From JBGTSJ01 sp041940305 (lineage in GTDB: Bacteria; Planctomycetota; Planctomycetia; Planctomycetales; Planctomycetaceae): a stretch of 64,000 nucleotides of DNA. The translations under genes and the position numbers were made by a program. Positions 8,482 through 16,200 of the stretch are shown piece after piece. The notes beneath the pieces were generated by a model. The model saw only the letters and a list, made by a program, of their open reading frames with translations. It was not told the origin of the DNA and searched no databases. Location: the NCBI GenBank assembly GCA_041940305.1, contig JBGTSJ010000013.1, forward strand, positions 124,001-188,000. The letters are read 5' to 3'. Numbering within the stretch: position 1 is the stretch's first letter; each line of letters opens with the position of its first letter.

Positions 8482-8676
8482 ATGCAAATCATCGAGATCA
8501 CCGTCACTCCGGCTGGCCAGACGACCGTCGAGACCCGCGGGTTCAGCGGCGCATCGTGCCGGCAGGCCAGCGAGTTTCTGGAGCGGGCTCTCGGCCAGCG
8601 GACCGGTGAGCAACTCACAAGCGAGTTCTTCCAGACCCAATCCGCGCACCAGCATCAACAGGAGAGCGCCCATTGA
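8482..8676 (+). CDS. DUF2997 protein
   Basis: 64 residues starting 4 bases after the DUF1257 stop. It opens with a beta-hairpin typical of the family (QIIEITVTPAGQTTVETRGF), then a helix (CRQASEFLERALGQ) and TSEFFQTQ. The same architecture is seen in the paralog at 51393 (RCIDVAEMLARIIG, then TSEYYETEQQ). The family is small, uncharacterised and usually beside DUF1257. Its stop overlaps the start of the next gene. Confidence 0.7.
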   Translation: MQIIEITVTPAGQTTVETRGFSGASCRQASEFLERALGQRTGEQLTSEFFQTQSAHQHQQESAH

Positions 8677-8894
8677 GCACCACCCGTCGACAAGTCCTGA
8701 GGCCGCCACGCCCTGCGGTTCCCGATCCGCGGCGGGAGCGGCAGGTCCGCAGGGCGCGCGAGCAACTAGAGGCCGAGCGCGCCAAGCTGGATCGCTGGAT
8801 GACCCGCCTCAAGCGGGCGTTTCACGCAATGGAGAAACAGCAGCAACGGATCGCGGGATTGCAGCGGAAGTTGCGCAAGCTAGAGCCGGTGTAA
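8673..8894 (+). CDS. Small basic coiled-coil protein
   Basis: 73 residues from TTG 8673, overlapping the upstream TGA. Almost the entire product is a charged helix (REQLEAERAKLDRWMTRLKR, then MEKQQQRIAGLQRKLRKL). The overlap implies translational coupling with DUF2997. There is no enzymatic motif. A scaffold or nucleic-acid contact role would fit the charge, but this is speculation. Confidence 0.55.
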   Translation: MSTTRRQVLRPPRPAVPDPRRERQVRRAREQLEAERAKLDRWMTRLKRAFHAMEKQQQRIAGLQRKLRKLEPV

Positions 8895-9068
8895 CGGCCG
8901 GCCCTGTCCCGCAGAGTTCCCAATTGCACTCCATCACTGGCGCCTGTGGCTGGCCTTAAGCTCACTCCACTCGAGTTAGCTATCAGCGGCCTGCTGCGCC
9001 GGCATCTGCGCACGTGCGGCGGGCTGACGGGCCGCTGTGCCTTTTCCATTTCAACAGGAGATCCGCGT

Positions 9069-10559
9069 ATGTCGCTCAACGAGCGGCTTGGGGAATTCGT
9101 CCGCGCGTGCTTCACCGGCCTGTGGGTGCAGACCCACGAACAGGATGACGCGTTGGCGGAGATTGCCCGGCTGTGCCACCAGCAGCAGTGGACTCTGGCC
9201 AGCTGGGATATCGACCAGGGGGTGCGGCTGGCGGGTGGCCAACCGGTGGAGAGCAATGCGGCCGACCCTCTGGCGGCGATCCGCTCACTCCCCTCGTTCG
9301 CCACTCCGGGAGGCACTGCGCTGCTCGTCCTCCAGAACTTCCATCGATTCGTGCAGTCGGCCGAGATCGTCCAGGCACTGGTCCGGCAGATCACGGACGG
9401 CAAGCAGACCCGGACGTTCATCGTGGTGCTGTCCCCCGTCGTCCAGATCCCGGTCGAGCTGGAGAAACTGTTCGTGGTGATCGAACACGACCTGCCCGGC
9501 CGCGAGCAACTGGAGGAGATCGCCCGCGGAATCGGGACTGAGGCCGGAGAGCTGCCCGACGGTCCCGAACTGCAGACCCTGCTGGATGCGGCGTCGGGCC
9601 TGACCCGGCACGAAGCCGAGGCGGCATTCAGCCTGTCGCTGGTGCGGCATGCCCGGATCACCTCCGATGCAGTCTGGGAGCTCAAGACCCAGACCCTCAA
9701 GAACAGCGGCCTGCTGTCCCTCTATCGGGGGAACGAGTCGTTCGACAGCCTCGGCGGACTCGCCGCGCTTAAGGCGTTCTGCAAACGCTCGCTGCTCAGT
9801 CCGGCCCGCGCGCATTCGCTCAGCCGGGCCCGTGGTGTGCTGCTGCTGGGGGTCGCCGGCACGGGGAAGTCCGCGTTTGCCAAGGCACTGGGCAACGAGA
9901 CTGATCGGCCCACCTTGGTGCTGGACATTGGCTCGCTTATGGGGTCACTCGTCGGCCAGACCGAACACAACATTCGGCAGGCGCTGAAGATCGCCGACGC
10001 CATGGCCCCCTGCATCCTGTTTGCCGATGAGATCGAGAAGGCGCTCGGCGGCGTCAGTTCGGGAGCAGCCGGCGACTCCGGCGTCTCGGCGCGGCTGTTC
10101 GGTACGCTGCTGAGTTGGATGAACGACCACACCAGCGACGTGTACGTCATCGCCACCGCTAACGATGTCAGCCGGCTACCGCCCGAATTCTCCCGGGCCG
10201 AGCGGTTCGACGGGATCTTCTTTCTCAATCTGCCGGGTGCCGAACAGCGGCAAGCAATCTGGCGAATGTACATCCAGCAGTTCGAACTCGCAGCCGACCA
10301 GCGGCTGCCCAGTGACGAGCAGTGGACCGGGGCCGAGATCCGGGCCTGCTGCCGGCTGGCCGCGCTGCTGGATGTGCCGCTGGTCCAGGCCGCGCACAAC
10401 GTCGTGCCGGTCGCGGTCACAGCGGCCGAATCGGTCGAACGGCTCAGGACCTGGGCCAGCGGCCGCTGTCTGTCGGCCGATCAACCCGGGATCTATCGCT
10501 GCGAGTCAGCTCCGAGATCGTCACGGCGACGGGTCAGCCGCGATCCGTCGAACAATTGA
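9069..10559 (+). CDS. Ycf46-like AAA+ ATPase
   Basis: 496 residues; ATG 9069 follows AGGAG by 8 bases. The N-terminal ~230 residues form the Ycf46-type domain (HEQDDALAEIARLCHQQQW; FIVVLSPVVQIPVELEKLF). The AAA+ core has Walker A GVAGTGKS, Walker B CILFADEIE, a sensor-1 IATAND, and AERFDGIFF at the arginine-finger position. A C-terminal helical lid follows. Ycf46 proteins are soluble ATPases of uncertain role in cyanobacteria and plastids. In this operon the enzyme may remodel or extract substrates of the ubiquitin-like tag (inference). A paralog is at 49235. Confidence 0.8.
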   Translation: MSLNERLGEFVRACFTGLWVQTHEQDDALAEIARLCHQQQWTLASWDIDQGVRLAGGQPVESNAADPLAAIRSLPSFATPGGTALLVLQNFHRFVQSAEIVQALVRQITDGKQTRTFIVVLSPVVQIPVELEKLFVVIEHDLPGREQLEEIARGIGTEAGELPDGPELQTLLDAASGLTRHEAEAAFSLSLVRHARITSDAVWELKTQTLKNSGLLSLYRGNESFDSLGGLAALKAFCKRSLLSPARAHSLSRARGVLLLGVAGTGKSAFAKALGNETDRPTLVLDIGSLMGSLVGQTEHNIRQALKIADAMAPCILFADEIEKALGGVSSGAAGDSGVSARLFGTLLSWMNDHTSDVYVIATANDVSRLPPEFSRAERFDGIFFLNLPGAEQRQAIWRMYIQQFELAADQRLPSDEQWTGAEIRACCRLAALLDVPLVQAAHNVVPVAVTAAESVERLRTWASGRCLSADQPGIYRCESAPRSSRRRVSRDPSNN

Positions 10560-10619
10560 CCATCACACACGGAGTCGGCGTTGTGATCCGTTCCGTTCCC
10601 TATCTGGTGGAGACTGCCT

Positions 10620-11603
10620 ATGACGACAGTAGCTGACCGACCCCGTACGCGCCGTGTTTCGACTGCCCCCGCCCAGCGGTTGCGGGACTCGATGGCGGCG
10701 GTCCGGGTCTCGTTCGAATGGTTCGGCCTGCGGAAGTCCCTCTCGGCCGAACAGAAGGCGCAAGCAGCCGAGAGCTTTGGTGCTGAAGGCCAGTTCTTGA
10801 CCGCCGGCAAGAAGCTCCTGGATTCGCGTCATCCTGCGTATAAGGACGTGACGTCCGTCCGCAGCCGGATCCAGTCCTGCTGGCGGGATGTCACCCTGCC
10901 ATTCCCCGAACCGGGGATCCGGCTGATCCGGCAGCGCGACGTCTCGTCTTTCAACCAACGGCTGACTGCGCTGCGCGATGAGTTGGACATCGCAGTCGCC
11001 AACCTGGATGAGCATTATTCTGAACTCCGAATCGCGGCCCGCGAGCGTCTCGGTGAGCTCTACTCCGACAGCGACTATCCCCTCTCACTGCGAGGACTGT
11101 TCGCCGTGTCGTGGGACTGGCCGAGCGTCGAGCCGCCGGACTACTTGCGGGAGCTGAGTCCCGAGCTTTACGAACAGGAGTCGGCACGGGTCCGCGCTCG
11201 GTTCGAGGAGGCAGTCCAGCTGACCGAGCACGCGTTTCTGGAGGAACTCAGCCGCCTCGTGTCACACCTCACCGAGCGGCTCAGCGGGACCGATGACGGC
11301 CGGCCGAAGGTGTTCCGCGACTCGGCGGTGGAGAACCTCTCCGAGTTCTTCGAGCGGTTCCGCCGGCTCAACATCGGCTCAGATGAGCAGCTCGATCAGC
11401 TCGTTGAGCAGGCGCAGCAGCTGCTGCGCGGAGTGGAGCCGCAGCAGCTGCGGACCGCCGCCACACTGCGGACCGACGTGGCCCGCGGCCTCTCGGGGGT
11501 CCAAGCCGCGTTGGATGGTCTGCTCGTGAACCGTCCGCGGCGGCAGGTACTCCGGCCGCCGCGGCAACCATTGTTCGTTCACCCTGACCAGGAGCCGCTA
11601 TGA
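10620..11603 (+). CDS. DUF3150-like protein
   Basis: 327 residues. The pattern AESFGAEGQFLTAGKKLLD, a tryptophan block (RSRIQSCWRDVTLPFPEPG), then FNQRLTALRDELDIAVANLD and YPLSLRGLFAVSWDWPSVEPP fits DUF3150, a helical family seen near AAA+ ATPases in phage, plasmid and bacterial operons. The C-terminal third is a long charged helix bundle ending in a proline-rich tail. Its stop overlaps the next start (ATGA). No catalytic motif is visible; it may be an ATPase partner. Confidence 0.6.
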   Translation: MTTVADRPRTRRVSTAPAQRLRDSMAAVRVSFEWFGLRKSLSAEQKAQAAESFGAEGQFLTAGKKLLDSRHPAYKDVTSVRSRIQSCWRDVTLPFPEPGIRLIRQRDVSSFNQRLTALRDELDIAVANLDEHYSELRIAARERLGELYSDSDYPLSLRGLFAVSWDWPSVEPPDYLRELSPELYEQESARVRARFEEAVQLTEHAFLEELSRLVSHLTERLSGTDDGRPKVFRDSAVENLSEFFERFRRLNIGSDEQLDQLVEQAQQLLRGVEPQQLRTAATLRTDVARGLSGVQAALDGLLVNRPRRQVLRPPRQPLFVHPDQEPL

Positions 11604-11851
11604 GCGATCTGGAGTTCCTGGAGCGACTGCAGCAGGAGCTGATCACGAGTCCGCACTGGACCGACATCCGGGGTGTGCACACTCCGGCCAACGATCCCTC
11701 GCTGTCCGAGAATGAGCTGCGGGTGTTTCCCGTCTCCGCACCGGATCCTGTGGGCCGGGTCGATGTGTTTCGAGTGATTGTCGAGTGGGAGACCGGTGCG
11801 GACCGAGCATTCCCGCCGCGCCCAGGCATTCAGAGAGGATCCGCGTCATGA
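11600..11851 (+). CDS. Small hypothetical protein of the ubiquitin-like operon
   Basis: 83 residues, starting in an ATGA overlap with DUF3150 and itself ending in an ATGA overlap with the next gene. Predicted helix first (LEFLERLQQELITSPHW), then two strands (ELRVFPVSA; DVFRVIVEWE). The fold could be a small alpha/beta unit. I looked for an E2-like catalytic Cys and found none. Function unknown. Confidence 0.5.
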   Translation: MSDLEFLERLQQELITSPHWTDIRGVHTPANDPSLSENELRVFPVSAPDPVGRVDVFRVIVEWETGADRAFPPRPGIQRGSAS

Positions 11852-12120
11852 GTTCCGCACCGATCATGGATTTGATCATCACCCCCAACGGACACCTGCG
11901 CTGCGTTTATGACGAGGCCATCGATCTCACGGCGCTCGGCAGTCCGCAGATTCTGCGAGCCAGCCATGTGGAGCCGGCCGTCAGCGGCGGCTGGACGGCC
12001 GATCTCCGGCCGATCGTTGGACCCGTGCTGGGTCCGTTCGCACTTCGTAGTGCGGCGCTCACCGCCGAGCGCGAGTGGCTAACGCAGCACTGGCTGCTGC
12101 CTGGTACCCACTCCGACTGA
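11848..12120 (+). CDS. Small hypothetical protein of the ubiquitin-like operon
   Basis: 90 residues, ATG at 11848 with GAGAGGA upstream. It begins IMDLIITPNGHLRCVYDEAI, a strand-rich segment, and ends in a helix containing Trp residues (AALTAEREWLTQHWLLPG). One Cys only. Length and composition look like a genuine conserved small protein, but I recognise no family. It is followed by an internal terminator-like hairpin. Confidence 0.5.
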   Translation: MSSAPIMDLIITPNGHLRCVYDEAIDLTALGSPQILRASHVEPAVSGGWTADLRPIVGPVLGPFALRSAALTAEREWLTQHWLLPGTHSD

Positions 12121-12150
12121 ACAGCGCACCCAACGTAAGCGTTCTCTCAC

Positions 12151-12187
12151 AGCGGCTCCCGGGCGTCGGGGGCCGCTTTTCGTTTTT
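12151..12187 (+). terminator. Intra-operon terminator or attenuator
   Basis: AGCGGCTCCCG pairs with CGGGGGCCGCT (11 bp, one G-T) around a 5-base loop, followed by TTTTCGTTTTT. It sits inside the run of co-directional genes, so it may lower or modulate transcription of the ubiquitin, RING, JAB and E1 genes downstream. Confidence 0.65.
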
Positions 12188-12222
12188 GATGCACCACTTT
12201 CCGTAACCACAGGAGACATTCG

Positions 12223-12426
12223 ATGACTCAGCGTGATCTCAACCGGGCCGTGGCGTCGGCCACCGGCGAGTCGGTCCGTGCCATCGCTCACCAGGGGTTC
12301 AGCCTGCTGACTGCCGGTCCGGTGGAGCGGGAGGCAGCGCGCGAACCGCTCGACTGGGACGACTTCGACGACGGCCGGATCGGCGTCCTGTTCCCGCGCC
12401 GCCGCACCCCGGCCGCGGCGTTCTGA
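12223..12426 (+). CDS. Very small acidic protein
   Basis: 67 residues, ATG 12223 with AGGAG about 10 bases upstream. The product starts with a predicted helix (TQRDLNRAVASATGESVRAI), followed by an acidic turn (DWDDFDDGRIGVLF) and a basic Ala-rich end. No known family. Being the first gene after the hairpin at 12151 and just before the ubiquitin-like gene, it may be a substrate or adaptor (speculative). Confidence 0.5.
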   Translation: MTQRDLNRAVASATGESVRAIAHQGFSLLTAGPVEREAAREPLDWDDFDDGRIGVLFPRRRTPAAAF

Positions 12427-12486
12427 CCGGCATGGCTGCAGCACCGCAGTTCTTTCCATCTCCCCAATCCTCCCAGGAGCAGCGGC

Positions 12487-12711
12487 ATGCGGATCCTCTA
12501 CATCAACAACGACGGCGGCGGGTTTGCCGACTACATCGAGATCGAAGGAGGCACGAGCGTCCAGGAGCTGTTCAACGAGCGGTTCCCGCACGGCCGCGCG
12601 AGCGACTATCTGATTCGCGTCAACCGGCAACCGGTCGCCGCGGACTACGTCCTGCAGGACGGCGATCGAATCAGCATCTGCCCAACCAAGATCGAAGGGG
12701 CCGTCGGCTGA
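12487..12711 (+). CDS. Ubiquitin-like beta-grasp protein (ThiS/MoaD class)
   Basis: 74 residues; ATG 12487 after AGGAG. Strand RILYINN, hairpin, strand DYIEIEGGTSV, a helix around VQELFNERF, then DYLIRVNRQPVAADYVLQDG and ISICPTKIEG follow the beta-grasp order of ThiS, MoaD and ubiquitin-like tags. It ends in GAVG, not a GG dipeptide, so activation would use a terminal single Gly or trimming. Operon partners are an E1/ThiF protein, a JAB peptidase and a RING-like protein, which points to protein tagging more than cofactor sulphur transfer. Confidence 0.7.
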   Translation: MRILYINNDGGGFADYIEIEGGTSVQELFNERFPHGRASDYLIRVNRQPVAADYVLQDGDRISICPTKIEGAVG

Positions 12712-12801
12712 TCGGTGGCCCGCCGACGTGCACTCACCGGCCTGCGCGGCGGTCCGCGCAGGCCGGTGTTCGGTTCACCTCGCTTCATCCGGAGGCAGCC
12801 C

Positions 12802-13803
12802 ATGACCACGTTCTCCCGCCTGCTGGTCCGCGCGGCCGCCCGGATCCAGGCCCACTACTCAGAGTCCTCGCGGCCACTCCCTCCACTGCCCGACTATGCC
12901 TGGAACGAATGCCAGCGGCTGACCCGGCTGGTGCGGCACGCCCAGCGGCACGGCTGGACGATGGCGGCCCGGCGTCTCGAACCATCTCTCCAACGCGCTC
13001 TCGGCCGACTGTCCGACGAACTTGGGCAGATCACCGGCCAGTTCGCGACGCATCCAGCTCCCACTGTTCCAACATTGCGCGAGCTCTACGACGAACTCGT
13101 GGCCCTCCATGAGGAGTTCGAGCACGTCCGGATCGAGCTGCGGCACTCCCTGCTGATCGTTCAGACCGACCCGATCGTGCTGGACGATGTCGATCTGGGT
13201 CGATTCGAGATCCGGCTGCAGTGGGACCGGCTGCAGCGGGCGTCTCCCTACTGGATCAAGGCCCTCGATCCCCGGCCGGCGGCCGTCGACGCCAGTCTGT
13301 ATCACCCCCATGTCCGCGATGAGGTCCTTTGCGAAGGCGAAGGCAAACAAGCGATCCGCAACACGCTCTCCCGCGGGTTCCTCAGCGAGTTCTTCCTGAT
13401 CGTCAGCCGGATCCTGGGTACCTACAACGGCGGCTCGGCGTACGCCTCGCTGGCCAACTGGGAGGGCCGGATTTGTACCGACTGCGGCGACGTGGCGGAC
13501 GAGGAAAACAGCCGCGAATGCGGCCGCTGCCACGATCTCCTCTGCTCCGACTGCAGCCAGACCTGTGTCGGCTGTGACCGGGTTTATTGCAGCGAGTGCG
13601 TGTGCCGTTGCGAGGGATGTGAGGAGCGCTGCTGTAACGGTTGCCTCAATTCCTGTTCCGCATGTGAAGGACACTACTGTGACGAATGCCTCTCTGACGG
13701 ACGCTGTGAAATCTGCGCCACCGAAGCGACCGAGACTCAGACACCAACCGAGCCAGCTGACTCGGCCGGAGTGGCTGCGCTCGCCCCGGCGGCGGCGGTC
13801 TGA
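12802..13803 (+). CDS. Cysteine-knuckle RING-like protein, putative E3
   Basis: 333 residues; ATG 12802 has GGAGG 6 bases upstream. Residues 1-220 are mainly helical (long helix around YDELVALHEEFEHVRIELRH). Residues ~225-305 hold 22 Cys. From about 240 to 296 there are four units of exactly CX2CX4CX2C: CGRCHDLLCSDC, CVGCDRVYCSEC, CEGCEERCCNGC and CSACEGHYCDEC. These would bind several zinc ions, and the second (with Tyr before the third Cys) resembles the RING/treble-clef core. With E1, JAB and ubiquitin-like genes beside it, an E3-type or substrate adaptor role is plausible but unproven. Confidence 0.65.
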   Translation: MTTFSRLLVRAAARIQAHYSESSRPLPPLPDYAWNECQRLTRLVRHAQRHGWTMAARRLEPSLQRALGRLSDELGQITGQFATHPAPTVPTLRELYDELVALHEEFEHVRIELRHSLLIVQTDPIVLDDVDLGRFEIRLQWDRLQRASPYWIKALDPRPAAVDASLYHPHVRDEVLCEGEGKQAIRNTLSRGFLSEFFLIVSRILGTYNGGSAYASLANWEGRICTDCGDVADEENSRECGRCHDLLCSDCSQTCVGCDRVYCSECVCRCEGCEERCCNGCLNSCSACEGHYCDECLSDGRCEICATEATETQTPTEPADSAGVAALAPAAAV

Positions 13804-13819
13804 CGGCCGGGATGTCCAG

Positions 13820-14428
13820 GTGCCGGCGCTGAGGTTTTCCCCGGCAGCCTGGGCCAAGCTGCTCTACTGGCGTGACGCCGGGCCAACCGAGATCGGCGGG
13901 TTCGCCATCACCCGCGCGGACGATCCGCTGTGCGTAGACGACATCGGCCTGATCCGTCAGAACTGCACGGCGGTATCGGTTCAGTTCGAGGACGATGCGG
14001 TCGCCGATTGGTTCGATGAGCAGGTGGACCTGGGGCGCCGGCCGGCGGAGTTCGCGCGCATCTGGATCCATACCCATCCGGGGGACTCGCCCTGGCCCAG
14101 CAGCATTGATGAGCAGACGTTTGCACGGGTGTTCAGTGGCTGCGACTCGGCCGTGATGTTCATCCTGGCCCGCGGCGGCGACGTGTATGCGCGGCTACAG
14201 TTGCGGATCGGCGCCGGAGGACCGCAGGTCACACTGCGGCTGCCGGTGCGGATCGACTGGGACCGGCCGCTGGCGTCCGGCGATCCGCTGGTGTGGGAGG
14301 CCGAATATGCCGCCTGCGTAAGGTCCGAGGAATGGCCGCCGCCAGCCGGACATGAGTTCGATCTCCCGATGGCCGACTGGCGGCTGCCGGACGACGGCCT
14401 CGCCTGGCTCCCGGAGGGGGGTCTTTGA
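13820..14428 (+). CDS. JAB/MPN metalloprotease, putative deconjugating enzyme
   Basis: 202 residues from GTG 13820. The JAMM zinc motif is complete: Glu in PTEIGGF, then HTHPGDSPWPSSIDEQTF with the H-x-H, Ser and Asp ligands. The second half (RIDWDRPLASGDPLVWEAEY) is a family-specific tail. Such enzymes cleave isopeptide bonds or process the ubiquitin-like tail. It begins 17 bases after the RING-like stop and its own stop overlaps the next TTG. The GTG start has a weak site, so a start a few codons upstream cannot be excluded. Confidence 0.75.
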   Translation: MPALRFSPAAWAKLLYWRDAGPTEIGGFAITRADDPLCVDDIGLIRQNCTAVSVQFEDDAVADWFDEQVDLGRRPAEFARIWIHTHPGDSPWPSSIDEQTFARVFSGCDSAVMFILARGGDVYARLQLRIGAGGPQVTLRLPVRIDWDRPLASGDPLVWEAEYAACVRSEEWPPPAGHEFDLPMADWRLPDDGLAWLPEGGL

Positions 14429-14802
14429 ACGACAACGGCAGTCTATCCCGCCGGGAGTGGTTCAGCCGGGCCATGGCGCCGCTGGCGGGGGGCGTCTCTG
14501 CTGCCGGAGACCAGCCTGGCACCGCGTGGATCATCGTTGCACTCGACTGGGAGTTCAACGACGAGTTCTCGTACCCCACAGACGGGTTCCATCCACGGCC
14601 GCAGGTGTATCTCGACCGCGGCCCGGCCGATGCCGAGTGCCGCAGGCTGTGTGACGAGTTCTTCCGAGAGACTTACCCCACTCCACGGGAGTTCGAGCCG
14701 GACTGGGAGCTGTATGACTGCGATCCCGCCACCGCCACCTGGGACGAACTCCGCGCGGCGGGGTTCCCCGACCCCTACCTCGTACAGGAGTTGACGCTGT
14801 GA
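14425..14802 (+). CDS. Hypothetical acidic protein with twin-arginine-like start
   Basis: 125 residues from TTG 14425 (TTGA overlap). The start LSRREWFSRAMAPLAGG resembles a twin-arginine signal, though the following hydrophobic part is short. If translation instead starts at the Met of MAPLAGG this feature disappears. The rest is acidic, with many Trp and Tyr (AWIIVALDWEFNDEF; DPATATWDELRAAGF), and looks like a folded alpha/beta domain of unknown family. Its stop overlaps the next gene's GTG. Confidence 0.5.
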   Translation: MNDNGSLSRREWFSRAMAPLAGGVSAAGDQPGTAWIIVALDWEFNDEFSYPTDGFHPRPQVYLDRGPADAECRRLCDEFFRETYPTPREFEPDWELYDCDPATATWDELRAAGFPDPYLVQELTL

Positions 14803-15248
14803 GCAACCCGCTCGTGCATGCCGAGCGTTCCGCCCGGCAGTGGGGCGGAACGGCCGACGACTACCTCCCGCTGCACCAGTGGTTTGATGCGACGAAGGGA
14901 CACGTGGCTGACCAGCGGCACCGAATGGTGCTGCATAATGCGTTCGGGATCCTGCTGGCCGAACAGGTGTTCGGGCCGACGCTCGTCAACAGCGCCGGCC
15001 GCCGGGTGTTCACGCGGGACATCGGCCTGCAGCACGTCCGTGAGGACCTGGGGTTCGTCCCGTCATTGGCGGAGTGCCTGGCGGAGCTGCCGGTCCGTCC
15101 GTGGATGGCGGGAGCGCGCCGTCGGTCCACCCGACCGATCACTTCCGCAGCCGGGTGCTCAACTCGGTCGTGTCCCGCGTGCGGATGCGACGGAGGCGTG
15201 GAGTGCTGCGATCCCATCACGTTCCTCATACCACAGGAGCCGATCAGT
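14799..15248 (+). CDS. DUF6915-like protein, in frame with the E1 gene
   Basis: Starts at GTG 14799 in a GTGA overlap. Residues 1-105 carry DYLPLHQWFDATKGHVADQR, HRMVLHNAFGILLAEQVFGP and QHVREDLGFVPSLAECLAEL, the pattern of DUF6915. After RPWMAG the reading continues without a stop through a Cys/Arg-rich stretch into the ThiF gene. Either the two are a natural fusion, or a frameshift destroyed the original stop; ThiF has its own start and AGGAG site. End point given is therefore the base before the ThiF ATG. Confidence 0.55.
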
Positions 15249-15899
15249 ATGTCGGACCGATTTCAGAGGCAGGCCGAACTGGTGCCGCAGGAACGGCTGG
15301 AGAACCTGACTGTTGATGTGATCGGCGTCGGCGCCATCGGCCGGCAATTGGCGCTGCAACTGGCGTCGCTGGGTGCCCGTCGGCTGCGGTTGTTCGACCC
15401 CGATCACGTCGAACCGACCAACGTCACGACTCAGGGTTACTCGCTGGTGACCGACATCGGTCAGCCGAAAGTGCTGGCCTGCCAGAAAGCCATCGCGCTG
15501 ATCGATTCGGAGGTGATCGTCGAACTGATTACGGACCGCTATCGCTCCCGATACGGTGCCTCGCCGGCGGTGTTCTGCTGCGTCGACACGATCTCCGCGC
15601 GGGAGGCGATCTGGCGCTCAGTTGGTCCGAATTGCCGGTTCTGGTGCGATGGCCGGATGCTGGGGGAAGTCATTCGGATCCTGGGGGTCGCCGATGGTGT
15701 GGGCAGCGATGCCTACCACGAAACGCTGTTTACCCAGGACCAGGCCCAAGCCGGCCGCTGCACGGCTCGAAGCACCATCTATACGGCAGCACTGGCGGCA
15801 GGGCTGATGCTGCACCAGCTAACGCGCTGGTTGCGCGGCATCCCAATCCAGGCCGATTCGATGGTCGATCTGCTGGCGGGGGAGTGGACGGGAATGTAA
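15249..15899 (+). CDS. E1/ThiF-like adenylating enzyme
   Basis: 216 residues; ATG 15249 has CAGGAG upstream. The Rossmann core is clear: VDVIGVGAIGRQLALQLASLG (GxGxxG), LRLFDPDHVEPTNVTTQGY with the acid that binds the ribose, and AVFCCVDTISAREAI. Near the end, RCTARSTIYTAAL offers a possible catalytic Cys. This is a compact E1/ThiF with no separate zinc CxxC pairs. It would adenylate the C-terminus of the beta-grasp protein at 12487. It is the last gene of the operon, before a strong terminator. Confidence 0.8.
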   Translation: MSDRFQRQAELVPQERLENLTVDVIGVGAIGRQLALQLASLGARRLRLFDPDHVEPTNVTTQGYSLVTDIGQPKVLACQKAIALIDSEVIVELITDRYRSRYGASPAVFCCVDTISAREAIWRSVGPNCRFWCDGRMLGEVIRILGVADGVGSDAYHETLFTQDQAQAGRCTARSTIYTAALAAGLMLHQLTRWLRGIPIQADSMVDLLAGEWTGM

Positions 15900-15925
15900 A
15901 AGGAGTGCTGCCTGACGACCAACGT

Positions 15926-15970
15926 CCTGTCGGGCCGCCGAGTGGGGCGGCCCGACAGGGGCTTTTCTTT
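15926..15970 (+). terminator. Rho-independent terminator of the ubiquitin-like operon
   Basis: A perfect 14-bp stem (CCTGTCGGGCCGCC with GGCGGCCCGACAGG) with a 6-base loop, followed by GGCTTTTCTTT. It lies 26 bases after the E1/ThiF stop and closes the 7369-15899 operon. Confidence 0.85.
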
Positions 15971-16200
15971 AGCTATCAAGATGGGCTGTTAACCGCTGGG
16001 TTGAAGGATCGAGTTCTTTTGGGAGAGAGGAGCCCGAGCCCAGATGTGGGTGTTCGCCTCGCACCCCACACCGAACCGGTGCCGTTCGACGAAGCTGCGC
16101 CGTGGAGCCTGTGGGATCCGGTCGCAATGCATTACTCCAATCCATTCCGCCCAGCCCATCCCGACGTAGCTTGGTGAAGGGCTTGCGGTGAAGGACGCTG

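Noticed and set aside
11600..12120. E2 conjugating enzyme among the small operon proteins
   Set aside because: The two small proteins are far shorter than an E2 fold and no catalytic Cys context is visible.
12432..13112. Arg/Pro-rich open frame overlapping the ubiquitin-like and RING-like genes
   Set aside because: It is a shifted reading of two better-supported genes that have ribosome sites and recognisable domains.
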